From NCBI GenBank assembly GCA_030149525.1, contig JASBRJ010000200.1:1-32423 (forward strand): a DNA stretch of 32,423 bases, given 5' to 3'. Source of the DNA: a bacterium (GTDB lineage Bacteria; Vulcanimicrobiota; Xenobia; Xenobiales; JADMJV01). Below, one piece after another: positions 1 to 7,439 of this stretch. Below the pieces are notes generated by a model. It ran no database searches and was not told the origin of the DNA. It saw nothing but the letters and a program-made list of their open reading frames with translations. Every line of letters starts with the position of its first letter. The stretch's first letter is position 1. The position numbers and the translations under genes are program-made.

Positions 1-17
1 GTCTACGACAAAATCTG

Positions 18-938
18 TCAGTAGCTTCCCGTCCCTTGCTCACCCTTAACAATCTTCACCGAGGCACTGGCACCTATCCTGGTGGCGCCTGCCGCTACCA
101 TCTCGCGAGCACCTTCGAGGTCTCGAACCCCACCGGACGCCTTCACCCCCATGGAGCGACCTACCGTCTTTCTCATCAACGAGACATGATGAACCGTAGC
201 CCCTCCGGGACCGAAACCCGTGGAGGTTTTCACATAGTCAAGTCCGGCACGCTTTGCCATTCGACAGGCACGAATAACCTCGTCGTCAGATAGGAGAGCA
301 GTCTCAAAGATAGCCTTGGTAATGCGACCGCCGGCCGCGCGAACAACCTCACGCATATCCTCTTCTACCAGGTGGTCCTCCCCATTCTTAAGGGCACCGA
401 TGTTGATAACCATGTCGATCTCGTCGGCACCGTTAGCGACCGCCTCTTTCGTCTCCGCAGCCTTGGTAAACGACGTGGTGGCGCCTAAAGGGAAACCGAC
501 AACCGTACAGACCTTGACCGGCGACCCCCTCAGCAACTCGGCCGCCAGAGCCACAAAAGCCGGATTGATACACACCGAGGCGAACTGATACTCGCGAGCC
601 TCCCGACAGAGTTCTCGCACCTGATCCGACGTTGCATCGGGCTTAAGAAGAGTATGATCGATCCGAGCCGCAATATCAGACGCGTCGACAACGCCGCCCA
701 GGCGATTCCCAACTCTGTCCGCCCCTTCTTGCATCACCTGACGGACAGCAGAGGGCACCAGTTCGGCACAACAACCGACTCCCGCGCACTCGCCGGTAGT
801 CCGTAGGAAACAGGTTTTCCCATCGCGCGTGGTCAGACGAGGGGGCGCAGGAGACGACTTCGGCAACCCTTCGGGAGCCTGTGACATTTCCTTAATCACT
901 TCTTGAGTGATGCGAGCTACCAAATTCTCAATATCCAT
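18..938 (-). CDS. deoC: Deoxyribose-phosphate aldolase, microcompartment-targeted
   Basis: Cleaves 2-deoxyribose-5-phosphate to glyceraldehyde-3-phosphate and acetaldehyde. The class I aldolase barrel runs from about residue 85 to 300. K237 in VKTSTGF is the expected Schiff-base lysine, K266 in VKASGGVR is the second conserved lysine, and D175 lies in EIDMVIN. The protein has 306 residues against roughly 220-260 for ordinary DeoC; the excess is N-terminal. Residues 2-19 form an amphipathic helix ([14 protein letters not shown]) like a BMC encapsulation peptide, followed by a Pro-rich linker and a cluster of cysteines (C43, C51, C56, C57). It is the last complete gene of the BMC run, 2 bases after a pentamer gene, and probably acts inside the shell. 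ATG start behind a purine-rich GGAAGAG. The function is well supported; targeting is inferred from the extension. Confidence 0.96.
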   Translation of the reverse strand: MDIENLVARITQEVIKEMSQAPEGLPKSSPAPPRLTTRDGKTCFLRTTGECAGVGCCAELVPSAVRQVMQEGADRVGNRLGGVVDASDIAARIDHTLLKPDATSDQVRELCREAREYQFASVCINPAFVALAAELLRGSPVKVCTVVGFPLGATTSFTKAAETKEAVANGADEIDMVINIGALKNGEDHLVEEDMREVVRAAGGRITKAIFETALLSDDEVIRACRMAKRAGLDYVKTSTGFGPGGATVHHVSLMRKTVGRSMGVKASGGVRDLEGAREMVAAGATRIGASASVKIVKGEQGTGSY

Positions 939-940
939 CT

Positions 941-1219
941 TTACTCTTCCTCCATATCGACAAGGTCGACAATTCCTACCACGATCGCCTCGCAGGGCGT
1001 TTCTTTGTCATCCAGGGCAAATCTTGTGGAACTGCCCTCGTAGACCACCAGGACACGATCATTCTCCCGACAACCGACAAGATCGACGGCCAGAACCGGC
1101 GGACCTTGACGCTCTCCGGTTCGAGGACAACACGGCGCCACCAACCTCAGAGCCGATTGCTTGATGCTCTCCACTCTTTCGGTTGCCCAAACGGTACCGA
1201 TGACACGGGAGAATATCAA
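941..1219 (-). CDS. BMC-P shell vertex protein (EutN/CcmL family)
   Basis: A 92-residue pentamer-forming shell protein expected to cap the vertices of the microcompartment. The EutN/CcmL fold is recognisable from the opening [13 protein letters not shown], the central [23 protein letters not shown] block, and the closing [13 protein letters not shown]. The start is a TTG overlapping the TGA of the preceding pentamer gene (TTGA), which implies translational coupling. It is one of three distinct pentamer paralogues here. The family is certain from pattern; which vertices it occupies cannot be told. Confidence 0.93.
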   Translation of the reverse strand: MIFSRVIGTVWATERVESIKQSALRLVAPCCPRTGERQGPPVLAVDLVGCRENDRVLVVYEGSSTRFALDDKETPCEAIVVGIVDLVDMEEE

Positions 1220-1485
1220 GCAAGCTCCATCCCGTCTACTAACCCTACGATAGCGGCATCAAAAGGTGCCATGTCCGTCTTCTTCCAGGGAATGATCGCT
1301 TCTTTTCCCTTAACCAGATAAACCAGGTCACCGTGGCGACTGTAGATATTATCCACGGCCACAATCTTTGGACCCGTGATCCGTCCCTGCTCATCGACAG
1401 GCTGAACAACCTTGAAGATCGCCCCCTGCAACTCCGCAAGTTTATGATCGGCCACAACAGTTCCGCAGACCTGAGCCAAAAACAA
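1216..1485 (-). CDS. BMC-P shell vertex protein (EutN/CcmL family)
   Basis: An 89-residue pentamer-type shell protein. Family features are the opening LAQVCGTVVADHK, the central PKIVAVDNIYSRHGDLVYLV strand-turn-strand block, and the closing [18 protein letters not shown] start follows an AAGGAGG ribosome site by 9 bases, and that site lies in the end of the rpiB-like gene, so the two are tightly linked. The equivalent of the third paralogue's serine/arginine-rich loop is KGKEAIIPWKK, so the paralogues are clearly diverged and probably not interchangeable (inference). Confidence 0.93.
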   Translation of the reverse strand: MFLAQVCGTVVADHKLAELQGAIFKVVQPVDEQGRITGPKIVAVDNIYSRHGDLVYLVKGKEAIIPWKKTDMAPFDAAIVGLVDGMELA

Positions 1486-1486
1486 G

Positions 1487-1951
1487 CTAAGGAGCCTCCT
1501 TGAAGAACCTGTGCTCGATAGCCATAATCTTCTCTATCCGACGAGAGTGACGACCCCCCTCAAACTCCGAACCGAGAAAGGCAGCTACAATCTCTTTAGC
1601 GTTCTCGGCACCGATGGCCTTAGAACCGAGGGAGAGAATATTGGCCGCGTTATGCTGGCGAGAATTCTTGGCCGTAAAGGTGCAGTAACAGGCCGCCGCA
1701 CGGGCACCCGGCACTTTATTGGCCGTGATGGCGCTACCACAACCGGCACCATCGATAACGATGCCCACATACTCGTCGGGAGCCGACACCACACCTTGAG
1801 CCACCAGGAGCGCGAAATCCGGGTAATCTACCGCATCGGAACTGTGGGTCCCGTAATCCAAGAATGAGATCCCCTCACTTTTCATCCAGGATATCAACTC
1901 TTGCTTGAGAGCATATCCGCCGTGATCGGCTCCGATTAGAACTTTCATCAT
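1487..1951 (-). CDS. rpiB: RpiB/LacAB-family sugar-phosphate isomerase
   Basis: RpiB family isomerases interconvert ribose-5-phosphate and ribulose-5-phosphate or related sugar phosphates. The family hallmarks are IGADHGGY at the N terminus, the glycine-rich loop DGAGCGSAITANK near residues 67-79, and SRQHNAANILSLGS. The length of 154 is normal. In E. coli RpiB the loop reads CGTG, with the cysteine (C66) as catalytic base; here that position is aspartate (D67) and a cysteine occurs at 71. Either the base is different or the substrate is not ribose-5-phosphate. AAGGAG lies 4 bases before the first ATG and 7 before the second at 1948, so the second may be used. No encapsulation peptide is seen. 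Pairing with DeoC is the signature of sugar-phosphate BMC loci. Confidence 0.9.
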   Translation of the reverse strand: MMKVLIGADHGGYALKQELISWMKSEGISFLDYGTHSSDAVDYPDFALLVAQGVVSAPDEYVGIVIDGAGCGSAITANKVPGARAAACYCTFTAKNSRQHNAANILSLGSKAIGAENAKEIVAAFLGSEFEGGRHSRRIEKIMAIEHRFFKEAP

Positions 1952-1959
1952 CGGTCTCC

Positions 1960-3402
1960 TTACAAAATCCTAAAGTGATCAATCAGAGCACATCGGCGCT
2001 CCCGGGTAAAGGTTCTTGCCGAAGTGATGCCCTCACCGGTAGTCCCCGCGATGGTCATCGTCGTATGACCTTCGCCGCCGAAACCGAGGCCGGAAAAGTT
2101 GGGCCCGTTCTTGACGAAGATATTGGCATTCATCACCTTGGCCATATCGGAAAGATGATCAATGTTTCGGGAATGAATGACAGCGGTGTGATAGCGCTCC
2201 CCTTCCGCCAAAACGGCACGCTCGATCGCCTCTTCTACATTTCTGCAGCGCACCAGAGGCAGAACCGGCATCATCTGCTCTTTTTGCACCAGAGGGTGCT
2301 CAAATTCTGTTTCCGCGATCAGCAAGCGCGTCTCTCTGGGCAGATCTAAACCGATAGTCTTTGCGATATCACTGGCGTGCTGCCCCACCAGCGCAGCGTT
2401 GAGCTTCAGCTTGGTCTCTCCTACTCCCGGCGGAGGAAAGATCACCTTGGTCAACTGATCCAACTGACGCTGATTGAGAACGAAGCAACCGTTAGCCACC
2501 ATGGCGTCTCGGAGAGCCTGGAACTGGCCATCCACCACCAGAACTTCCTTCTCACACGTGCACATGACATTGTTGTCGAAAGACGAACCTGCCACGATAT
2601 CGCGTGCTGCATTCTTAATGACAGCCGTGTCATCAACTACCACGGGAGGATTTCCAGGACCGGCAGCAATCGTTTTCTTGCCGCTCATCATGGCCTGTTT
2701 CACCACCCCGGGGCCACCGGTCACGACCAGACACCTGACTTTGGGATGATGCATGACCGCCTTGGAGGTTTCCAAACTGGGCTCGGCAACCGCAGTCAAA
2801 AGATTGTTAGGACCTCCACCCTTAACGATCGCGCGATTCAGCAACTGAATCATCTTGGAACAGCAGCCCTTAGCTCGGGGATGAGGATTGAAAACCACTG
2901 CGTTACCGGCGCAAACCATGGAGATCCCGTTATTGATAATAGTGGCCACGGGATTCGTGGTTGGCGTGACCGAGGCGATCACTCCGAAGGGGGAATACTC
3001 CACCAGGGACATGCCCCTGTCGCCGGTGAACACATGGGGCTTCAGATCTTCTAAGCCGGGCGTTTTATTGGCTTGAAGCAGGTTCTTCTTCACCTTATCT
3101 TCGGCGCGCCCAAGCCCCGTTTCGGCTGCTGCGAGTTGAGCCATGTTTCGCGCCTCGGCCCGTGAAACAGCACGCATCTCTTCGATGCAAACAGCCTTCA
3201 CTTCCTGAGAGACGCTTTGCCATTTCCGAAAAGCATCCGTGGCCGCAGAAACGGCATCGTCTACGGTATCGAAGATGCCGTCTCGACCTACGTCGACCGG
3301 CACCGCTTCTCGGATTCGGCCCTGACCTTCAGACGATCCGGCCAACTGGGCACGCACCACCTGCTCAACGATCTTTTGGACCAGGTCACGATCAATATTC
3401 AT
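1960..3402 (-). CDS. CoA-acylating aldehyde dehydrogenase (EutE/PduP-like), microcompartment enzyme
   Basis: Oxidises an aldehyde to an acyl-CoA with NAD. With DeoC next door the likely substrate is acetaldehyde, giving acetyl-CoA. The 480-residue protein has the EutE/PduP pattern: PFGVIASVTPTTNP near 138-151, TGGPGVVKQAM near 228-238, GPGNPPVVVD near 248-257, and the catalytic cysteine C281 in SFDNNVMC, followed two residues later by C283. Residues 1-21 (NIDRDLVQKIVEQVVRAQLA) form an amphipathic helix of encapsulation-peptide type. ATG overlaps the stop of the upstream pentamer gene (ATGA), with AGGTGA 9 bases before it. This is the signature enzyme of a metabolosome. Confidence 0.96.
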   Translation of the reverse strand: MNIDRDLVQKIVEQVVRAQLAGSSEGQGRIREAVPVDVGRDGIFDTVDDAVSAATDAFRKWQSVSQEVKAVCIEEMRAVSRAEARNMAQLAAAETGLGRAEDKVKKNLLQANKTPGLEDLKPHVFTGDRGMSLVEYSPFGVIASVTPTTNPVATIINNGISMVCAGNAVVFNPHPRAKGCCSKMIQLLNRAIVKGGGPNNLLTAVAEPSLETSKAVMHHPKVRCLVVTGGPGVVKQAMMSGKKTIAAGPGNPPVVVDDTAVIKNAARDIVAGSSFDNNVMCTCEKEVLVVDGQFQALRDAMVANGCFVLNQRQLDQLTKVIFPPPGVGETKLKLNAALVGQHASDIAKTIGLDLPRETRLLIAETEFEHPLVQKEQMMPVLPLVRCRNVEEAIERAVLAEGERYHTAVIHSRNIDHLSDMAKVMNANIFVKNGPNFSGLGFGGEGHTTMTIAGTTGEGITSARTFTRERRCALIDHFRIL

Positions 3403-3704
3403 GAGACTGCGTCACCTTTCCTGAAAACTTCAGCTCCCTCAACTTCGACACTGTCGATAATGGCCATAATCACCGCGTCGCAGGGCGTATTGACGGTTTG
3501 AGAGGTCTGGCGAGCCGAGGAACCGGCAGCCAGAAGAACCACTTCTCGAGGCCCGGCACCGATAGCATCAATGGCCACTAGAGGATTACCCTGCACCGTC
3601 ATATCGCTGGCGCACAGAGGCTGGACGAGCTGAAACTTGACCCCCTCGAGAGAAGGCGTCTTTTGGGTACAGACAACCGTACCTATTACTCTACCGATGG
3701 TCAC
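3399..3704 (-). CDS. BMC-P shell vertex protein (EutN/CcmL family)
   Basis: A 101-residue third pentamer-type shell protein. It has the opening TIGRVIGTVVCTQKTPSL, the GNPLVAIDAIGAGPREVVLL central block, and a closing CDAVIMAIIDSVEVEG. I place the start at the GTG whose last bases overlap the TGA of the preceding gene (GTGA), with AGAGGTGA 8 bases upstream; an ATG eight codons earlier would overlap that gene further and lacks this site. The loop GSSARQTSQT is typical of the vertex proteins of EutN type. Confidence 0.93.
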   Translation of the reverse strand: MTIGRVIGTVVCTQKTPSLEGVKFQLVQPLCASDMTVQGNPLVAIDAIGAGPREVVLLAAGSSARQTSQTVNTPCDAVIMAIIDSVEVEGAEVFRKGDAVS

Positions 3705-4474
3705 TGAAAAATCACCTCTATCCCCCACTCTCCGGCTCGCTGAGCAGCCAACGGAGTCACGATCGTTCCCATAGCCACGGGAAGCTTGCTCTGACCCGAA
3801 CGACGCACAGCCTCCACATCTTCCACCGTGATCACATCCCGGCCCGCGCTTGAGGACTGAGGAGCCGAGACATTCCCACCACCGGAAGAGCCGAGTTTCT
3901 GCAGAAAGCCGCCTAATTCGGTGGGGCCACCGAATTCAACCCCGAAAGAACAGACAATCCGATAGAACTCTTCAAACCGACGCACCAGGCCACCGGGCAA
4001 CCGGGAACTGTGTCGCCGGAAAGCCTCAAATCGACTGTTATCGAGAAAGACCGGAAGCCCCGAGGAAAGGGCTGCCACAGCCGCCTGAGCTGGTGGGGCG
4101 TCGCCGGCTCCCAGATTCCCGATGGAAGCCAGCACAGAGAGTCCGCAGCCAGGGATGACGACGGCCTTGTACCCCGACACCACATCGCTCCAATGGGTGG
4201 TTCGGGCCTCTACCTTCCACGACTGACCGTCCGACGGGATTTGGTCGGCACGAAATCCGTTCCAAACGAGAACCGAAGGACGGACTCCGGCAGACTGACC
4301 GACAGCCTTCCATAGACTGGAATCGACTCTCTCTTCGCCAGGCGCCAGCAGAACCCGAGCCCCACTTTGCTGAGCGGGAATGGAGGTAACGGCCGGCCCA
4401 GGACTCGCCTGGGCCAGTTCAGCCATCACCAGTTGAGTGATGACGTCGACGAGATTGTCAAACTCCGAGGACAA
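3701..4474 (-). CDS. BMC-associated flavoprotein-like protein with encapsulation peptide
   Basis: A 257-residue protein of three parts. Residues 5-21 (FDNLVDVITQLVMAELA) form an amphipathic helix nearly matching those of DeoC and the dehydrogenase, so it probably enters the compartment. Residues 40-185 resemble the Rossmann-like flavoprotein family found in many BMC loci: YKAVVIPGCGLSVLASIGNLG followed by AAVAALSSGLPVFL parallels the cofactor-binding region of that family. Residues 212-255 carry a tail, VITVEDVEAVRRSG then GTIVTPLAAQRAGEWGIEV, a segment seen at the ends of several BMC-linked proteins. The reaction is not known to me. The start is a TTG, chosen because the helix begins there. 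An alternative is a catalytically inactive assembly factor. Confidence 0.72.
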   Translation of the reverse strand: MSSEFDNLVDVITQLVMAELAQASPGPAVTSIPAQQSGARVLLAPGEERVDSSLWKAVGQSAGVRPSVLVWNGFRADQIPSDGQSWKVEARTTHWSDVVSGYKAVVIPGCGLSVLASIGNLGAGDAPPAQAAVAALSSGLPVFLDNSRFEAFRRHSSRLPGGLVRRFEEFYRIVCSFGVEFGGPTELGGFLQKLGSSGGGNVSAPQSSSAGRDVITVEDVEAVRRSGQSKLPVAMGTIVTPLAAQRAGEWGIEVIFQ

Positions 4475-4485
4475 ACCTCAGGCTT

Positions 4486-4785
4486 CTATTTCTTAGCTTT
4501 GGGAGGCGCGATAGGGAGAACATCGTCGAGGTCTTTGTGAGGACGGGGGATCACATGAACGGCGATCAGCTCTCCTACTCGACGAGCAGCCGTGGCACCA
4601 GCATCGGTAGCAGCACGAACAGCAGCCACATCTCCACGGACCAGAGCGGTCACATAACCGGCTCCAATTTTTTCGTAACCGATCAACTTAACGTTGGCGG
4701 CCTTCACCATAGCATCAGCTGCCTCGACCATAGCGACCAGACCTTTGGTCTCAATCATTCCGAGAGCTTCGTAGGTTGTTAACAT
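4486..4785 (-). CDS. BMC-H hexameric shell protein
   Basis: A canonical single-domain shell protein of 99 residues that forms the hexagonal facets of the compartment. The sequence begins [22 protein letters not shown] and continues with [24 protein letters not shown], the classic Pfam BMC pattern, and ends with [21 protein letters not shown]. The conserved K-I-G-(A/S)-G pore loop is present as KIGAGY. It is the first gene of the BMC set in transcription order, and the only hexamer-type gene in the window; no tandem-domain BMC-T is present. ATG start with GGAAAGGTAAG upstream. Confidence 0.97.
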   Translation of the reverse strand: MLTTYEALGMIETKGLVAMVEAADAMVKAANVKLIGYEKIGAGYVTALVRGDVAAVRAATDAGATAARRVGELIAVHVIPRPHKDLDDVLPIAPPKAKK

Positions 4786-4904
4786 GAATTCTTACCTTTC
4801 CCTTTAACCCGGTTGAACACCAGCCGCACATAATCGGGGGCTGGGATTCGCCTAAGGCTGGGCCCGTTCGCCTTCAGAAAAGCAACCTCCTCTGCTGAGA
4901 GCAA
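4779..4904 (-). CDS. Possible small protein between the ATP-grasp and BMC-H genes
   Basis: The gap between the two genes holds an open frame with protein-like composition: [14 protein letters not shown], then [15 protein letters not shown] and a basic end. It lies in the same frame as the ATP-grasp gene, just after its TAG stop, and ends by overlapping the ATG of the BMC-H gene. A TTG at 4904 would give 41 residues. A strong AGAGGAGG lies inside the frame 8 bases before a CTG, which could be a shorter start. It could be a small regulator, a leader coupled to shell translation, or a decayed C-terminal extension of the ATP-grasp protein. Low confidence. Confidence 0.3.
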   Translation of the reverse strand: MLSAEEVAFLKANGPSLRRIPAPDYVRLVFNRVKGKGKNSC

Positions 4905-4913
4905 GGCCGTCTT

Positions 4914-5822
4914 CTACCTCAGGGCAACCGCCAGCCGGCGATAAAAGTCTTCCGCCCCAAAAGCATCGTTGAGTCCCGAGACCTGGCCGTCGCCGACTTC
5001 TATAACCCACCATCGCCCGTCGGTATCAAGGGCGACATCGAGAGCGAAAAAAGGGCTCCCGATTTTTTCTATCACCGTTTGAAGCCATGATTCGGGAGGC
5101 CGCTGATGTGAGCCGTACTCCCCCTGGGGCCAATAGTCACCGACTCCCAGAATCTTTCCCTTAAAAACAAAGACTCGATACTCCAAGGTGAGCGGTAGAT
5201 TGCTTTGGGGGTGGACGCCGATGGGAAGCAGGGAGAGACATTCTCGAAAGACCAACCCACCTTCAAGAAACTCGCCTCTGAGCTCCAAGAATCGCTCAGT
5301 CACGCGACTCACTTTCGCAAAGTCGAGGTCACCAATGAAGCAAGCCTCTTCCCAATAGTGCTTGCAAGACTTCACGTAGTCCTTGAGGATGAGCGGACCG
5401 CTTGGGAAGGCTTCAGTCAATCGTTCCCAGTCGAAGTTCGGACCTTTGAAAATTACCGACTTCGGGGTCTCCTCCACGAGGGTTTCGTACCAGTCGGCAA
5501 GGTGGTGACAGAATCTATACTGCTCCGGCGAGGTGAGCAAGCAGGTGCCCCTGGAATGAAGCCTGTCATAAAACGCCCCGTATTCATCGGCCGTCATCAT
5601 CCAGCCTCGATAGAGAGCCGACCCCGAAACGGCGGGGGTGAGAAGACGCTTCTCCTCGAGAGAGTATAAACCGACCTCGAAGCCTACACGGCGGGCTGCC
5701 TCATACTCTAAAGAAAAGTCTTCGTCGATCACTCGACCCTCGAACGGCTGGGAAGGAAAAATCAGGCCAAGGGCAGGCCCCTCAAGCGTATCCAAGATAC
5801 CGCAACCAGTCCTCCCGATCAC
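4914..5822 (-). CDS. ATP-grasp domain protein (DUF4343-like)
   Basis: A 302-residue protein whose C-terminal half has ATP-grasp features: PLILKDYVKSCKHYWEEACFI around residues 144-164 (nucleotide-binding lysine region), FRECLSL and EYRVFVFKGKILGVGDYW in the middle, and a closing FFALDVALDTDGRWWVIEVGDGQVSGL, which carries the metal-binding acidic residues. Such proteins ligate a carboxylate to an amine or thiol with ATP; the substrates are unknown. The GTG start overlaps the end of era by 41 bases. A TTG at 5795 is an alternative; neither has a good ribosome site. It sits directly upstream of the BMC genes on the same strand, but no functional link is evident. Confidence 0.8.
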   Translation of the reverse strand: MIGRTGCGILDTLEGPALGLIFPSQPFEGRVIDEDFSLEYEAARRVGFEVGLYSLEEKRLLTPAVSGSALYRGWMMTADEYGAFYDRLHSRGTCLLTSPEQYRFCHHLADWYETLVEETPKSVIFKGPNFDWERLTEAFPSGPLILKDYVKSCKHYWEEACFIGDLDFAKVSRVTERFLELRGEFLEGGLVFRECLSLLPIGVHPQSNLPLTLEYRVFVFKGKILGVGDYWPQGEYGSHQRPPESWLQTVIEKIGSPFFALDVALDTDGRWWVIEVGDGQVSGLNDAFGAEDFYRRLAVALR

Positions 5823-6669
5823 GCCAGTCTTTTTTCACCTTCACCCACAAGTCGAGAAAGAGGGACTTGCCCCACTGTTTCTCCAGCTCTTCCCGAGATA
5901 ACTTTCCGATTTTCTTCAGCAGAGCACCATCCTTGCCGATAAGTATCCCTTTCTGGGAATCGCGCTCAACATAGAGAATAGCCCGACCGTATAGGGAATC
6001 GGGGCCCTTTTTGCCCTCTCTCAACTCCTCGATGGTGACAGCTACCGAGTGGGGAATCTCCTGACGGGTCAAATCCAGAACCTTTTCTCGAATAACTTCC
6101 GACATCCAGAGTTTATCGTTCTGCTCGGACAGCTGGTGGGGGGGAAAGTAAGGCGGCCCTTCCGGCAGAGACTCCTCAAGAGCCGCCGCAAGTTCCGCCA
6201 CTCCGTCCCCGGAAAGAGACGAGACTTCGAAAATCCGGGCGGCTGCCGGAAGGAGGGCCTCGCAAGCCTCTTTGACCCCCTCCTTCGACTTATCGGTCTT
6301 CGTCAGCACAACCCAGACCGGCTGCTTACCGGCAAGACCTGCCACAAAGTTTGCCACAGTCTCATCCTCGGAAGTGGGGGTGTGAGTCGACTCGACCAAC
6401 CAGAGCACCAGGTCGGCCTGCTTGGCCTCCTCGGTAGCCGCCCCAATCATCGACTGGTGCAATTTACGCTTGGGCTCCATCATACCGGGCGTATCCACCA
6501 GAACGGCCTGAAAATCGTCTCCGTGCAAAACCCCGAGCATCCGTTGCCGCGTGGTCTGCGGCTTCGACGAGGTGATAGCGACTTTTTTTCCTACCAGGGC
6601 GTTGACAAGCGTTGACTTACCTACATTCGGCTTGCCCACAAGCGCTACGAACCCGCTCCTATAACTCAC
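5782..6669 (-). CDS. era: GTPase Era (ribosome small-subunit assembly)
   Basis: An essential GTPase that binds 16S rRNA near its 3' end during 30S maturation. 295 residues, normal for Era. The G domain is complete: GKPNVGKST P-loop near residue 12, SSKPQTTR switch I, VDTPGM, LTKTD, and EVSSLSGDG. The C-terminal KH domain contains ERDSQKGILIGKDGALLKKIG. ATG overlaps the TGA of the serine hydrolase gene (ATGA). It usually sits beside ybeY or rnc; here it lies in a transcription chain that leads into the BMC genes. Confidence 0.98.
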   Translation of the reverse strand: MSYRSGFVALVGKPNVGKSTLVNALVGKKVAITSSKPQTTRQRMLGVLHGDDFQAVLVDTPGMMEPKRKLHQSMIGAATEEAKQADLVLWLVESTHTPTSEDETVANFVAGLAGKQPVWVVLTKTDKSKEGVKEACEALLPAAARIFEVSSLSGDGVAELAAALEESLPEGPPYFPPHQLSEQNDKLWMSEVIREKVLDLTRQEIPHSVAVTIEELREGKKGPDSLYGRAILYVERDSQKGILIGKDGALLKKIGKLSREELEKQWGKSLFLDLWVKVKKDWRDREDWLRYLGYA

Positions 6670-7439
6670 GACAGTGCTCCCTCCATCGCATCGAAAATCA
6701 GACGAGAGCGAATGGCCATAGCTTGATCCACAAGCCAGGGCTCCCTGCCCATTTCCGTAAAAATCACCACAGCGTAGGGACTCTCTGTTTCCACCACGGC
6801 AGCGTCATGTCGCACTCCGTCCAACTCTCCTGTTTTATGCCCCACCTGGACACCCTCGGGAAGGAGTAAGGGAAGCTTCTCGCGGTATTGCTGGCGACGA
6901 AGACAACCCACCGCGAAATCTCGAAGTTCAGAGGAGAGTTCCCTTCCGGCGTACAGGTCGACCAGCATCAAAGCGGCCGCTTCGGCAGTCATCCGATTGT
7001 CTTTGCCGCCCACCACGGGACTCATGAAGTAACGCTGAACCTCGGCTTGATACCCCCGAGCTTGAAAAAAATCGTTTAGACCCTCCATGGTCACCGCCCT
7101 CAAGCAAGCGTTGGAGGCGGTATTATCGCTAACGACCATCATAAGGCGGCACAGTTCGGCTAGCGTGTAGTCCCGAGGCTCCATCTCCAGGAGCACACCA
7201 GCCCCTCCCACCATATCCTCGGCGGAGATCGAGACTGTTTCAGCTAAGGACTTCCGACCCCGCTCCACAGCGTCTAGAAGACACGACATGATACCGACCT
7301 TGATGACGCTCGCCGCAGGAAACCATTCTCGGCTACCTCTCTCTTGTGGGCCGGGAGTAGCGGGACTTTCCAGTCGCCTGAGACAGATCGCCGTGTGTTC
7401 GGCGACCTCTTCCAAAAGAACACAGGACGACTCAGTCAT
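6666..7439 (-). CDS. Serine hydrolase of the class A beta-lactamase fold
   Basis: 257 residues with the three penicillin-recognising motifs in order: S44-x-x-K47 in AASVIKV, S104-D-N in VVSDNTAS, and K202-T-G in GHKTGELDG. The omega-loop Glu-x-x-x-Asn of true class A beta-lactamases is not visible; that region reads YFMSPVVGGKDNRMTAEAA, as in a broader family of serine hydrolases. No signal peptide or lipobox is present, so it may act in the cytoplasm or its real start may be missed. It overlaps the PilZ gene by 8 bases and era by 4. Antibiotic resistance should not be assumed; a peptidase or esterase role is as likely. Confidence 0.82.
   Translation of the reverse strand: MTESSCVLLEEVAEHTAICLRRLESPATPGPQERGSREWFPAASVIKVGIMSCLLDAVERGRKSLAETVSISAEDMVGGAGVLLEMEPRDYTLAELCRLMMVVSDNTASNACLRAVTMEGLNDFFQARGYQAEVQRYFMSPVVGGKDNRMTAEAAALMLVDLYAGRELSSELRDFAVGCLRRQQYREKLPLLLPEGVQVGHKTGELDGVRHDAAVVETESPYAVVIFTEMGREPWLVDQAMAIRSRLIFDAMEGALS

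Noticed and set aside
6666-7439. Calling the serine hydrolase a resistance beta-lactamase
   Set aside because: No export signal and no visible omega-loop glutamate.
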